A stretch of 21,134 bases of DNA, from positions 1-21,134 of the forward strand of contig PWVN01000255.1 in NCBI GenBank assembly GCA_003561835.1, given 5' to 3'. The stretch comes from Syntrophomonadaceae bacterium (GTDB lineage Bacteria; Bacillota; Dethiobacteria; PWVN01). The notes under the pieces were generated by a model that was not told where the DNA came from, did no database searches, and saw only the letters and a list, made by a program, of their open reading frames with translations. How positions within the stretch are numbered: the stretch's first letter is position 1; the number at the start of each line of letters is the position of its first letter. A program made the translations under genes and the position numbers. Below, piece by piece: positions 7,432 to 14,994 of the stretch.

Positions 7432-8232
7432 TTAAAGGAGCACCGGAATTTCTTTGTGCAGGCGGACTTCCCCCGGATCCACCCGGCAGTTCCAGGCCTT
7501 CAGCAGCCCCCCGGCCCTGTGGGCCCGCCGCAGGGCTTCACCAAAGAGGGGGTCCATATCATCGTGGGGGCTGAAGGCGCCGGCGTCGGGGCGCTGCACC
7601 AGGAAAAGGGCCCCGGCCCGCCCTCCCTGCTCCCTCAGACGGATCAATTCCCCCAGGTGGCGCCGGCCCCGGTCCGTGGGGGCGTCGGGAAAGCGGGCCC
7701 GCTGCCCCGGGGTCACCAGGGTGACGCACTTGACCTCCACGTACAAAGGGCCCTGAGAATCCCCCAGAAGAAAGTCCAGGCGGCTCTCCCCCAGGGCCGG
7801 CTCCCGCCGCACCAGGAAATAGCCGGGAAACAGGGGGTTCCCTTCCTGAAAGGCCAGCAGGGTTTCCCCCACCAGCCGGTTGGGTACCCGGGAATCGATG
7901 CAGACCCAGCCTTCCCCCCCGGGGATGGGGGCGAAGGAGAGGTCAAAGGCCGTCTTCCTGTGGGCCCCGCTGCGGGGCGTCAGGAAGACGGGGGCGCCGG
8001 GAAGGAGCAGCTCCGCCAGGCGGCCGGAATTGGGGACATGGACCTGGATGTCCTCCCCCTCCAGGTTGACCAGAGCGACAAAACGGTTCAACCGGGCCCT
8101 GAAGCGGGCTTTTACCTGCCGCCCGGGCAGCCGGACCCCGCCGGGAATTGGCCCCTGCCGGGATTCGTTTGCATAACTCGAACTTTCCCGGGATACCCCG
8201 GGGGCTCTCTCCAGGGCTCCTTCCGCCGTCAT
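7432..8232 (-). CDS. sfsA: SfsA family protein (sugar fermentation stimulation protein, nuclease-like fold)
   Basis: The 266-residue sequence carries the SfsA signatures: RLNRFVALV (48-56), HVPNSGRLAELLLPGA (65-80), SRLDFLLGD, YVEVKCVTL, and FPDAPTDRGRRHLGEL. The name comes from an E. coli maltose-metabolism phenotype. The fold suggests nucleic acid binding, with D-x(n)-E-x-K residues like restriction-type nucleases, but the true function remains unsettled. The family usually starts near the RLPG segment, so this protein has roughly 30 extra N-terminal residues. No in-frame ATG or GTG exists nearer that point, and ATG 8232 has a good GGGAGG site, so I keep it. It lies 41 bases after the cooC-like gene and 35 before the phosphoribosyltransferase. 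Confidence 0.93.
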   Translation of the reverse strand: MTAEGALERAPGVSRESSSYANESRQGPIPGGVRLPGRQVKARFRARLNRFVALVNLEGEDIQVHVPNSGRLAELLLPGAPVFLTPRSGAHRKTAFDLSFAPIPGGEGWVCIDSRVPNRLVGETLLAFQEGNPLFPGYFLVRREPALGESRLDFLLGDSQGPLYVEVKCVTLVTPGQRARFPDAPTDRGRRHLGELIRLREQGGRAGALFLVQRPDAGAFSPHDDMDPLFGEALRRAHRAGGLLKAWNCRVDPGEVRLHKEIPVLL

Positions 8233-8273
8233 GGTCTGTCCCTCCCCCTATCTGCTGTCGCAGTCGGCTGATA

Positions 8274-9044
8274 TTAAAGATTCATGGTTTTCACGATTTT
8301 TTCCACGGCCTGAACGGCCAGGGAGTCCTGGGGCAGCCCCACCAGGGGTTTGCCCTTCAGGTCGTATTCCATCACCAGGGGGTCATAGGGGATGATCCCG
8401 GCCAGCTGCAAACCCGTCTTTTCGATCTCTTCCTTCAGGAAGGAGATATCGCTGGTTTCGGCGGCCCGGGAGATGATGAGGAACATCTCCTTGATTTCCA
8501 GTTTGACGGAGCGGACGATCTCGTGGATCCGCCGGGCGGAGCGGACCCCCCGGGCGGAAGCATCGCTGGAGACGATGAGGTAATCGATATTCTTCACAAT
8601 CCGGCGGCTCAGGTGTTCCATGCCGGCCTCGTTGTCGATGGTGATGTAGTCGTAGTTGGCGTGCAGCTTTTCCAGGTACTTGCTGAGAAGGTCGTTGGGG
8701 TAGCAGTAGCACCCGGGGCCCTGGGGGTTTCCCATGACCAGCAGGTCCAATGCTTCCGACTCGATCAAGGATTCCTGCACTTTAAACTCCATGTAGATAT
8801 CTTTGGACATGCCCGGGGGGATGACCCGGGGGTCCTTGATGGTCATCAGGATGTCCCCGATGGTATTCTCCACTTCCAGGCCCAGGGCCTCGTTTAAATT
8901 GGCGTTGGCGTCGGCGTCCACCGCCAGCAGTGCTTTTCCTTTCTTCTCCCTCATAAGGTAGCGCAGCAGCAGGGCCGTGAAGGTGGTCTTCCCGGTACCA
9001 CCCTTTCCTGCGATGGCGATTTGCGTTGTCATTTCTCCACTCAT
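8274..9044 (-). CDS. cooC: CooC/AcsF-type nickel-insertion ATPase (MinD/ParA-like P-loop NTPase)
   Basis: CooC proteins are dimeric ATPases that help load nickel into carbon monoxide dehydrogenase (AcsF in the acetyl-CoA synthase system). The sequence shows the deviant Walker A GKGGTGKTT with its signature lysine (13-21), VDADANANLNEALG (42-55), the metal-binding Cys-x-Cys in GPGCYCYPN (C112, C114), and the IDNEAGMEHLSRR box, which is diagnostic for the CooC group over plain MinD. Length 256 is normal. Two starts are possible: ATG 9044, which abuts its AAAGG, and ATG 9032, preceded by GGAG. It follows the CoxE-like gene by 27 bases. No CODH/ACS structural gene is in the window, so the client is inferred only. 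A close relative serving another enzyme cannot be excluded. Confidence 0.9.
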   Translation of the reverse strand: MSGEMTTQIAIAGKGGTGKTTFTALLLRYLMREKKGKALLAVDADANANLNEALGLEVENTIGDILMTIKDPRVIPPGMSKDIYMEFKVQESLIESEALDLLVMGNPQGPGCYCYPNDLLSKYLEKLHANYDYITIDNEAGMEHLSRRIVKNIDYLIVSSDASARGVRSARRIHEIVRSVKLEIKEMFLIISRAAETSDISFLKEEIEKTGLQLAGIIPYDPLVMEYDLKGKPLVGLPQDSLAVQAVEKIVKTMNL

Positions 9045-9071
9045 CCTTTCTCGTATCTCTTTTTACTATTA

Positions 9072-10445
9072 CTAGGACAAAACCTTCTTCCGCACGATAT
9101 CTTCCAGGTCCGCCAGGGTGTTGCAGGGGAACATCCGCACTTCCTCGCCGATGAGCCGGGCGGTACGCAGGGATTCCCTCTCCCCCTCCGCCAGGGTGTT
9201 CAGCCAGATGACATCCTTTACGCGGCGCCTCAGCCGGCCCAGTTCCTCCAGGGCCCTCTCCAGATTGGTGGTCTTGGTGTCGCTGACGATGATGACCACC
9301 GTGTTTCCCTTCAGGACCACCTCATATTTCTCCTGCAGCTCCTGGAGGGCGGCAGCCACACTGGTCCCCCCGCCCCACTGGCGGCTCTTGTTGATTATTT
9401 CCACCATGGTGGCATCAAATTCCTGCCGCCGGGCGAAATGGGGGGTGATGATTTCCAGGTGCTCGGCAAAGACAAAGCTCTCGATGTGGCTGACCACCGT
9501 GTTGATGCTGTAGATGAACTGGAGCACGAAGCTGGAATAGCGGGCCATGGAGCCGGAAACATCGCACAGGAGGAGGAGGCGGGGCTTCTGCTGGCGCCGG
9601 CTTTTGTACTTCAGGCGGAAAGGGGTCCCCCCGTACTGGAGGTTTTCCCGGATGGTGCGGCGCAGGTCCAGCTTCTGGTGCCTGCGGCTTTGGCGGTACC
9701 GCCGGGAGATGGAGTTGATCAGCTGCTGGGCCAGCTTTCCCAGGATGATTCGGGCCCGGGGCAAATCCCTCTCGGGGATGTTCTGCATGTCTTCCTGCAG
9801 GAGAGACACTCCCCGGCGGCCGCCGGTACCCGTCCCCTCGGCCTGGGCCAGGATGCTGTCCAGCTCCTCGTCCCCCGTGTCGGGGGGCGGGGTCAGGTCC
9901 AGATCCTCCTTCAGCTGCTTGCGCCAGTAGCTTAAAGACCCCTTTACCACTGACTCCAGCAGGGGGCGGAAGGGTTCCTCCACATTTTTCCCGCCGGCCG
10001 TTTTGTCCATGTAGTTCTTGAGGCGGTCTTTCTCCTGCTCCGGCATATTGGCATACACCGTCATCTCCTGCTCCGTCATGGACAGCTGTTTTCCCAGAAA
10101 CTCCAGGTCCCGGCCGGCCTCCTGCATCTTCTGCCGGTGGAGACCCTTTTGTTCCTGCCAGGCCCCCAGCCTTTGGAGCCGTTCCTCCTCGGGGGCGAAG
10201 AACATGGCAAAGACCCGGTCAAAGAGGGCCAGGTCGGCGGCCTTCTTGACCAGGGTCCCCCGCAGGGCGGCCCGGGCCTGGGAAGGTTGGGACAGGTCCA
10301 CCAGGGTCAGGGCCTTGACGGCGTCCAGGGCCTCGCTGCTGCTGACCCGGACACCGGCCTGGCGGAGCAAAAGGATAAAGCGGAGGATATTCGCTTCCAG
10401 GGTATTCTCCCGGGGCACGCTGCGGTCACAGTGGGCTTCCTTCAT
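9072..10445 (-). CDS. CoxE-like VWA domain protein
   Basis: The 457-residue protein has an N-terminal helical half and a C-terminal von Willebrand A domain. The metal-ion-dependent adhesion site is complete: LLCDVSGSM (D295-x-S297-x-S299), GGGTSVAAAL for the threonine, and IVSDTKT for the second aspartate. The segment just before it, KLDLRRTIRENLQYGGTPF, is characteristic of the CoxE family. VWA proteins of this type work with MoxR AAA+ ATPases to remodel or metallate enzymes; CoxE with CoxD is needed for the metal centre of aerobic CO dehydrogenase. Here the MoxR partner lies directly upstream and a CooC-like ATPase directly downstream. GGGAGGTG precedes the ATG. A role in metal-centre assembly is inference from context. 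Confidence 0.88.
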   Translation of the reverse strand: MKEAHCDRSVPRENTLEANILRFILLLRQAGVRVSSSEALDAVKALTLVDLSQPSQARAALRGTLVKKAADLALFDRVFAMFFAPEEERLQRLGAWQEQKGLHRQKMQEAGRDLEFLGKQLSMTEQEMTVYANMPEQEKDRLKNYMDKTAGGKNVEEPFRPLLESVVKGSLSYWRKQLKEDLDLTPPPDTGDEELDSILAQAEGTGTGGRRGVSLLQEDMQNIPERDLPRARIILGKLAQQLINSISRRYRQSRRHQKLDLRRTIRENLQYGGTPFRLKYKSRRQQKPRLLLLCDVSGSMARYSSFVLQFIYSINTVVSHIESFVFAEHLEIITPHFARRQEFDATMVEIINKSRQWGGGTSVAAALQELQEKYEVVLKGNTVVIIVSDTKTTNLERALEELGRLRRRVKDVIWLNTLAEGERESLRTARLIGEEVRMFPCNTLADLEDIVRKKVLS

Positions 10446-10479
10446 CTGCTGACACCTCCCTCTTTGGTCTGGCGGCGCA

Positions 10480-10494
10480 CAGGGCTTCGCCCTG
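10480..10494. other. Small GC-rich stem-loop between the MoxR-like and CoxE-like genes
   Basis: CAGGGC and GCCCTG form a perfect 6-base stem with a 3-base loop immediately after the MoxR-like stop codon. No T-run follows, so it is more likely to affect mRNA stability or processing than to terminate. Confidence 0.4.
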
Positions 10495-10496
10495 CC

Positions 10497-11381
10497 TTAC
10501 GACGATGCCGCCATCTCGCTGAGGGTGCCGGGCCCCAGGTGCCGGCGGAAGGCATCCAGGTCCGCCTTGGACTTGAGGAGCAGGTTTACCGTCTGGCTTA
10601 CCACCTTGGGGTCCAGCCGGTCGGCGTTCATGGCCAGCAGGGCCCGGGTCCAGTCCAGGGTCTCCGCGATGGAGGGCTTTTTCTTGATATCGGGGCTCTC
10701 CCTGAGGGCCTTCACCGCCCGGGCCACCTGGGCCGTCAATTTCTCCTCGATGCCGGGGATCCGGGCCCGGATGATGGCGATCTCCCGCTGCAGTTCCGGG
10801 TAATCCAGGTAGAGGAACACACACCGCCGCTTCAGGCCGTCGGAGAGTTCCCGTTCGTTGTTGCTGGTCAAAATCACGATGGGAATCTCTTTGGCCTTCA
10901 GGGTACCCAGTTCGGGAACGCTGACGGTGAAGTCGGAGAGGACTTCAAAGAGGAAGGCCTCGAATTCTTCATCGCACTTGTCCACCTCGTCGATCAACAG
11001 GACCTGGCGCTTCTCGCTGGAGATGGCTTTCAAGAGGGGCCGCATCAGCAGGTATTCGGGGGAAAATAGATCCCCTTCCAGGTCCGCCTGCATGCCCGTC
11101 TCCTTGCTGATCTGGATCTTCAGCAGCTGGCGCTGGTAGTTCCATTCATAGAGGGCCTTGTTTTCATCCAGGCCTTCGTAACACTGGAGGCGAATCAGTT
11201 CCGTCTGGAAGATTTCCGCCAGCACCTTGCCCATCTCCGTCTTGCCCACCCCGGGGGGGCCTTCGATGAGGATGGGCTTGTTCAGCTTAATGGCCAGGTA
11301 GACGGTCAAGACCACTTCCTCGTCACAGATATAGCCAACGCGCGAAAAACTGTCTCGCAGCTCCTTCAGGGTCATCTCCAT
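10497..11381 (-). CDS. MoxR-type AAA+ ATPase (CoxD-like)
   Basis: A 294-residue AAA+ ATPase of the MoxR group. Walker A is GPPGVGKT (41-48), Walker B is LLIDEVDK (128-135), sensor 1 is VILTSNNERELSD, and the following GLKRR supplies the arginine finger. MoxR proteins act as chaperone-like unfoldases or metal-insertion helpers with a VWA partner, and that partner is the next gene, 51 bases away. Length and the RCVFLYLDYP segment fit the CoxD-like branch better than large MoxR/RavA proteins. It heads the seven-gene minus-strand run and has a strong promoter at 11425-11453. The ribosome site AGGAAGG is about 11 bases from ATG 11381; a second in-frame ATG lies two codons later. Confidence 0.9.
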   Translation of the reverse strand: MEMTLKELRDSFSRVGYICDEEVVLTVYLAIKLNKPILIEGPPGVGKTEMGKVLAEIFQTELIRLQCYEGLDENKALYEWNYQRQLLKIQISKETGMQADLEGDLFSPEYLLMRPLLKAISSEKRQVLLIDEVDKCDEEFEAFLFEVLSDFTVSVPELGTLKAKEIPIVILTSNNERELSDGLKRRCVFLYLDYPELQREIAIIRARIPGIEEKLTAQVARAVKALRESPDIKKKPSIAETLDWTRALLAMNADRLDPKVVSQTVNLLLKSKADLDAFRRHLGPGTLSEMAASS

Positions 11382-11424
11382 GGGTCAACATCCTTCCTGC
11401 CTGGTATAGGTGTGGGTTTTCTTC

Positions 11425-11453
11425 ATTATACTATACGGAAAAAGGGGCAGCAA
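11425..11453 (-). promoter_or_regulatory. Promoter of the moxR-coxE-cooC gene run
   Basis: TTGCTG (11448-11453), a 17-base spacer and a perfect TATAAT (11425-11430) on the minus strand. It ends about 43 bases before the MoxR-like ATG. No other strong promoter was seen between here and the metK promoter. Confidence 0.8.
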
Positions 11454-11461
11454 ATGATATA

Positions 11462-11489
11462 TGTCACACTTCGCGTTATATGGTACAAT
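11462..11489 (+). promoter_or_regulatory. Promoter of the UPF0173 hydrolase gene
   Basis: TGTCAC (11462-11467), a 16-base spacer and TACAAT (11484-11489) on the plus strand, about 28 bases before the GTG start. It is divergent from, and only 8 bases away from, the moxR-like promoter, so one regulator could affect both. Confidence 0.55.
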
Positions 11490-11517
11490 ATAGGAAAACT
11501 GTAAGGGAGGACTAACA

Positions 11518-12180
11518 GTGAAGGTTACCTTTTACGGACATGCCTGTTTCTTGCTGGAAAGCGGCGGCAGCAGCCTTTTGTTTGACCCCTTTCTCCAGGG
11601 GAACTCCCTGGCCCCGGTGGCCCCGGAGGACATAAAGGCCAACTACATCCTGGTGTCCCACTTTCACGGGGACCATTTCGGCGACACGGAAGCCATCGCC
11701 AAAAAGAACGACGCCACCGTCATCAGCAGCGCCGAAATCGCCGGATACTGCCTGGATAAGGGTCTGAAGGCCCACAAGATGCATATCGGGGGCAAGTATG
11801 ATTTTGATTTTGGCTGGGTGAAACTGACCCAGGCCTTTCACGGCGCCGGGATTCCCGGGGGCCTGGCCTGCGGGTTCGTAGTGAACCTGGAGGGGAAAAA
11901 CGTCTACTTTGCCGGGGATACGGGCCTCTTCGGGGACATGGCCCTCATCGGGGAGCACAAATTGGACCTGGCCCTGCTGCCCATCGGGGACAACTTCACC
12001 ATGGGCCCGGAGGATGCCTTAAAGGCCGCCAAACTTTTACAGGCTGCCACCGTCATCCCCATGCACTACAATACCTGGCCCCTGGTGAAGGCAGACCCGG
12101 AAGCCTTCTGCCAGGCGGTGGAGAAGGTGACAGGGAGCAAGGCCCTGGTGCTGGCCCCGGGGGAAAGCCATACCCTCTAA
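11518..12180 (+). CDS. UPF0173 metal-dependent hydrolase (metallo-beta-lactamase fold)
   Basis: A 220-residue stand-alone MBL-fold protein of the UlaG-like UPF0173 family. It starts MKVTFYGHACFLLE and has the zinc motif HFHGDH (48-53), a further His in QAFHGAGIPG, FAGDTGLFGDM, and the terminal PMHYNTWPL, all in the family order and at the usual length. The natural substrate of the family is not established. The start is GTG 11518 with GGGAGG seven bases upstream. It is transcribed alone from a promoter divergent to the moxR-like gene and ends at a bidirectional terminator. Confidence 0.93.
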   Translation: MKVTFYGHACFLLESGGSSLLFDPFLQGNSLAPVAPEDIKANYILVSHFHGDHFGDTEAIAKKNDATVISSAEIAGYCLDKGLKAHKMHIGGKYDFDFGWVKLTQAFHGAGIPGGLACGFVVNLEGKNVYFAGDTGLFGDMALIGEHKLDLALLPIGDNFTMGPEDALKAAKLLQAATVIPMHYNTWPLVKADPEAFCQAVEKVTGSKALVLAPGESHTL

Positions 12181-12206
12181 ACCCCTGAACCCTTTTCCGG
12201 AGAAAA

Positions 12207-12245
12207 GAAAAAGCTCTCCCTGTCCATGAGGGAGGGCTTTTTGCC
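12207..12245. terminator. Bidirectional rho-independent terminator
   Basis: AAGCTCTCCCT (12211-12221) pairs with AGGGAGGGCTT (12229-12239), 11 positions with one G-T wobble, loop of 7. A T-run follows on the plus strand and another (from the AAAGAAAAAG side) on the minus strand. It serves the UPF0173 gene and the convergent 49-residue gene. Confidence 0.85.
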
Positions 12246-12280
12246 TTTCACCCGGATCACCGGGAAATTTCCGTGTTTTC

Positions 12281-12430
12281 CTAGTTGTCTTTTTTTTCCT
12301 TTTGGATTTCTTCATCCAGGTCCATGATGCGAGTGAGGATCTCCGCTCTATCAGACCCCTTGGCCAGCATGAACTGCCTGACGAGCTGCTCGCGGGTGGT
12401 CTCGAGTCCGGTAAGAAGGGTGTTCAGCAT
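12281..12430 (-). CDS. 49-residue protein, possibly Spo0E-like
   Basis: ATG 12430 follows AAAGGAGG at about 10 bases, and the frame ends at TAG 12281-12283. The protein begins MLNTLLTGLETTREQLVRQF and is predicted to be two amphipathic helices around a KGSDR turn, ending in LDEEIQKEKKDN. This helix-turn-helix size and the R-x2-L ... K-G ... L-D-x2-I pattern resemble Spo0E-like aspartyl-phosphate phosphatases, small regulators common in sporulating Bacillota. The canonical SQELD motif is not intact, however: it reads RIMDLD, keeping only L-D. The neighbouring two-component system makes a phosphorelay role tempting but unproven. The gene itself is well supported by ribosome site and terminator. 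Confidence 0.7.
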   Translation of the reverse strand: MLNTLLTGLETTREQLVRQFMLAKGSDRAEILTRIMDLDEEIQKEKKDN

Positions 12431-12782
12431 TTTCTGAGGGCCTCCTTTCTGCAATCATTTTAATGTAAGTCTTTCCCTATGGGAGAAAAATATTAATCAT
12501 TATTTTCATGCAGGTTGAAAAAGTCTAACAGTTTCATGTCTTTGTCCTGCTTGAGAATATTGTAACATAATATTGGCTAAAAGACCAGTATTAAAATAAA
12601 ATTTTCACATACGAAAAAGTATTTTTATTTTTCTTCATCTTTTCTTCACAGTTTTGGGCTACACTGCAGCTGTGGGCGGCAGCCACCCCAAAAAACCTGG
12701 CCCTTTGGAGGCGCTGCAGCCTTGGGCGGCCCGGGGTTGGCGAAGGGCATCCCCCCCGCCACCTCGTAAAAACATAGGCAGA
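12431..12782. other. Intergenic region with an AT-rich half and a GC-rich structured block
   Basis: About 350 bases without a convincing gene. 12431-12653 is AT-rich, with short repeats such as AATATT-GTAACAT-AATATT. From about 12654 to 12770 composition switches abruptly to GC-rich, with several potential hairpins (GTGG/CCAC near 12674; AGGC-GCTGCA-GCCT near 12712). Two related segments share CTGCAGC followed two bases later by TGGGCGGC (around 12665 and 12714). The plus frame is open here but has no ribosome site, and the response regulator promoter lies downstream of it. I could not match the block to a known riboswitch. Confidence 0.5.
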
Positions 12783-12811
12783 TTGCACTTTTTTGGCAGA
12801 ATCATTATAAT
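12783..12811 (+). promoter_or_regulatory. Promoter of the two-component operon
   Basis: TTGCAC (12783-12788), a 17-base spacer and a perfect TATAAT (12806-12811), about 58 bases before the response regulator ATG. It rules out the longer upstream start of that frame. Confidence 0.85.
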
Positions 12812-12869
12812 GGAAATTAAGACCAGTCCCGGGCAGCGCCCAATCCATAAAAGATTGCAGGTGGTACTC

Positions 12870-13565
12870 ATGGAAAAGGAAACCATTCTCATCGTGGACG
12901 ATGAAGCCAAGATCATCCTGCTCCTGAAAGCCTACCTGGAGGAAGCGGGCTACCGGGTCATCACGGCCCGGGACGGCAGGGAGGCCCTGGGCAAGGCCTC
13001 TGACCGGAAGCCGGATCTCATCGTCCTGGACCTGATGCTCCCCGGCATCTCCGGGGAAGAAGTCTGCCGGCGCCTGCGGCAGGACTCCCAGGTTCCCATC
13101 ATCATGCTGACGGCCAAGGCCGAAGCCGGGGACCGGGTCGAGGGCCTGGGGATCGGCGCCGACGACTACATCACAAAGCCCTTCAGCCCCCAGGAGGTGC
13201 TGGCCCGGATCAAGGCAGTCCTGCGGCGTACCCGGCAAAGCGGCACAAAACTGGCGGATATCCTGAGCTTTTCGGGGGGGGACCTAGTGGTGGACACCTT
13301 GCGGCGGGAGGTTAAGCTTCATGGGGACAAACTGCACCTGACCCCGACGGAGTTCAAGATCATCAGCACCATGGCCCGGTCCCCGGGCCGGGTTTTCTCC
13401 CGGGAACAGCTGACAGAGATGGTCCACGGGTACAATTACGAGGGCTTTGAACGGACCATCGACGCCCACATCAAGAACCTGCGGCAGAAGCTGGAGGGGG
13501 ACGGCAAGAGCCCTCCCTACATCCAGACAGTTTACGGTATGGGCTACCGTTTTGAGGGGGATTGA
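12870..13565 (+). CDS. OmpR/PhoB family response regulator
   Basis: A 231-residue two-domain regulator. The receiver domain has the acidic pair D10-D11, the phosphorylation site D54 in IVLDLMLPG, T81 in MLTAKAE and K103 in TKPFSP. The C-terminal winged-helix domain carries the LTPTEFKIISTMARSPGRVF and RTIDAHIKNLRQKLE segments and ends in the usual YGMGYRFEGD. The frame is open back to 12654, but ATG 12870 has an AGGTGG site, lies after the promoter and gives the family's standard N-terminus. The sensor kinase starts 4 bases after its stop, so the pair is one operon. The signal and target genes are not evident from sequence. Confidence 0.96.
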   Translation: MEKETILIVDDEAKIILLLKAYLEEAGYRVITARDGREALGKASDRKPDLIVLDLMLPGISGEEVCRRLRQDSQVPIIMLTAKAEAGDRVEGLGIGADDYITKPFSPQEVLARIKAVLRRTRQSGTKLADILSFSGGDLVVDTLRREVKLHGDKLHLTPTEFKIISTMARSPGRVFSREQLTEMVHGYNYEGFERTIDAHIKNLRQKLEGDGKSPPYIQTVYGMGYRFEGD

Positions 13566-13569
13566 AAAG

Positions 13570-14955
13570 ATGACCAACCGCCTCAGCAGCAAACTGCTCC
13601 TGGCCTTTCTGGCCTTGACCCTGGCCTTTCTGGCCCTCTCGGGAGTGGCCATAAACTGGGCCCTCAACCGCCAGTTCAAGAGCTACATCATCGAAAGCAA
13701 GGAAGCGGAAAACCTCCGCATCCTGGATGTGGTGACGGCCCATTATGCCGAGCGCGGGTCCTGGAGGGGTATCGGCCCCACCCTGGCCTATGTGGCCGTG
13801 TCCGCGGAAACCCTCCTCGCCCTCTATGACGAACAGGGGAATCTGGTCTACGACAGCCGCCGGGACATGCGGGGTTTGATGCGCTTCATGGGCCAGCGGC
13901 GGGCCAGGCTGGAAATGGAGGGAGAGAGCTTTACCTACCCCGTCCTTGTGGAAGGTCAGGAAGTCGGCACCCTAACCTTGACCCTTTTGGGGAGGGAGGG
14001 CATCCTGGCCCAGGAAGACCTGGATTTCAGCGCCACCATAAACCTGTCCATATTCCTCATCGCTTTCCTGGCCGGCCTGGGGGCCCTCTTCATGAGCCTG
14101 TACCTGAGCCGCCGCCTGACCCAACCCCTGGCCAGCATCACAAGGGCCGTCAGCAGGCTCAAAGAGGGGGATTTGAGTCAGCGGGTCCAGGCCCCGGGGC
14201 GGGATGAACTGGGCGTCCTGGCCCAGGCCTTCAATTCCATGGCCAACAGACTGGAAAAGAACGAAAAGCTCAGGCGCAAGCTGGCTGCCGATATATCCCA
14301 TGAACTGCGCACCCCCCTGACCACCCTGAAAGGCTACCTGGAGGCCTTCAAGGACGGTGTCCTGCCCCCGGATCCAGAAAATATCGCCTCCCTGCAGGAA
14401 GAGGTGCTCCGACTGGAAAACCTGGTAAAGAACCTCCAGGAGCTGTCCCTGGTGGAAAACCGCTCCATGGAAATGCAGCTGAAACCCCTGGACCCCGCTG
14501 CTTCCCTTGAGAAAGTCTATGACCTCTACCATCCCCTGATGACCCAGCAGGGCATCACCGGGTCCCTTATTTTGCCCCCGGAGAGGGTGAAGGCTTATCT
14601 CAATGAGGAAGCACTGGAGAGGATCCTGCACAATCTCCTCTCCAATGCCCTGAAGTATACACAAAAAGGCGGCAGCATCCGTGTTGCCCTCGCCCCCGTC
14701 GACCCGGAGGGGAACCAACCGGGACTGACCATCGAAGTCTCCGACACGGGCCTGGGCATCAGCGAAGGGGACCTCCCCCATATCTTTGAACGGTTCTACC
14801 GGGCTGACCCCTCCCGCTCCCGCAGAACGGGAGGCTTCGGCATCGGCCTCACCATCGTGCGGGAGCTGGTGGAAGCCCAGGAGGGAAAAATTAAGGCCCA
14901 CAGCCGCCTGGGAGAAGGGACTGCTTTTGTGATAACCTTTCCGGCAGCGCCTTAG
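13570..14955 (+). CDS. Membrane sensor histidine kinase (HAMP-HisKA-HATPase)
   Basis: A 461-residue class I kinase. Transmembrane segments lie at about 8-30 and 157-179, with an extracytoplasmic sensor of about 125 residues between them, then a HAMP linker (about 180-232), the H-box DISHELRTPL with phospho-acceptor His244, the N-box HNLLSNALKY (354-363), G1 DTGLGI (392-397) and G2 GGFGIGL (421-427). The sensor region contains YDEQGNLVYDS, a PAS/Cache-like hallmark, but I cannot name its ligand. The ATG at 13570 follows GAGGGGG and gives an N-terminus starting right at the first membrane span; the longer open frame upstream overlaps the regulator gene and is rejected. It probably phosphorylates the preceding response regulator. 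Confidence 0.95.
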   Translation: MTNRLSSKLLLAFLALTLAFLALSGVAINWALNRQFKSYIIESKEAENLRILDVVTAHYAERGSWRGIGPTLAYVAVSAETLLALYDEQGNLVYDSRRDMRGLMRFMGQRRARLEMEGESFTYPVLVEGQEVGTLTLTLLGREGILAQEDLDFSATINLSIFLIAFLAGLGALFMSLYLSRRLTQPLASITRAVSRLKEGDLSQRVQAPGRDELGVLAQAFNSMANRLEKNEKLRRKLAADISHELRTPLTTLKGYLEAFKDGVLPPDPENIASLQEEVLRLENLVKNLQELSLVENRSMEMQLKPLDPAASLEKVYDLYHPLMTQQGITGSLILPPERVKAYLNEEALERILHNLLSNALKYTQKGGSIRVALAPVDPEGNQPGLTIEVSDTGLGISEGDLPHIFERFYRADPSRSRRTGGFGIGLTIVRELVEAQEGKIKAHSRLGEGTAFVITFPAAP

Positions 14956-14965
14956 ACTCAAAAAT

Positions 14966-14994
14966 TTGACAATCCCCGGCAGGAGGGGTACAAT
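14966..14994 (+). promoter_or_regulatory. tetR-type gene promoter
   Basis: Perfect TTGACA (14966-14971), a 17-base spacer and TACAAT (14989-14994), beginning 11 bases after the kinase stop codon. The palindromic operator overlaps the -10. Confidence 0.85.

Noticed and set aside
12654..12869. 72-codon N-terminal extension of the response regulator
   Set aside because: A perfect promoter at 12783-12811 and a ribosome site before ATG 12870 place the start later; the extension is not receiver-like.
13972..14961. Minus-strand frame of 329 codons opposite the histidine kinase
   Set aside because: An antisense shadow of a gene with all kinase motifs; no ribosome site.
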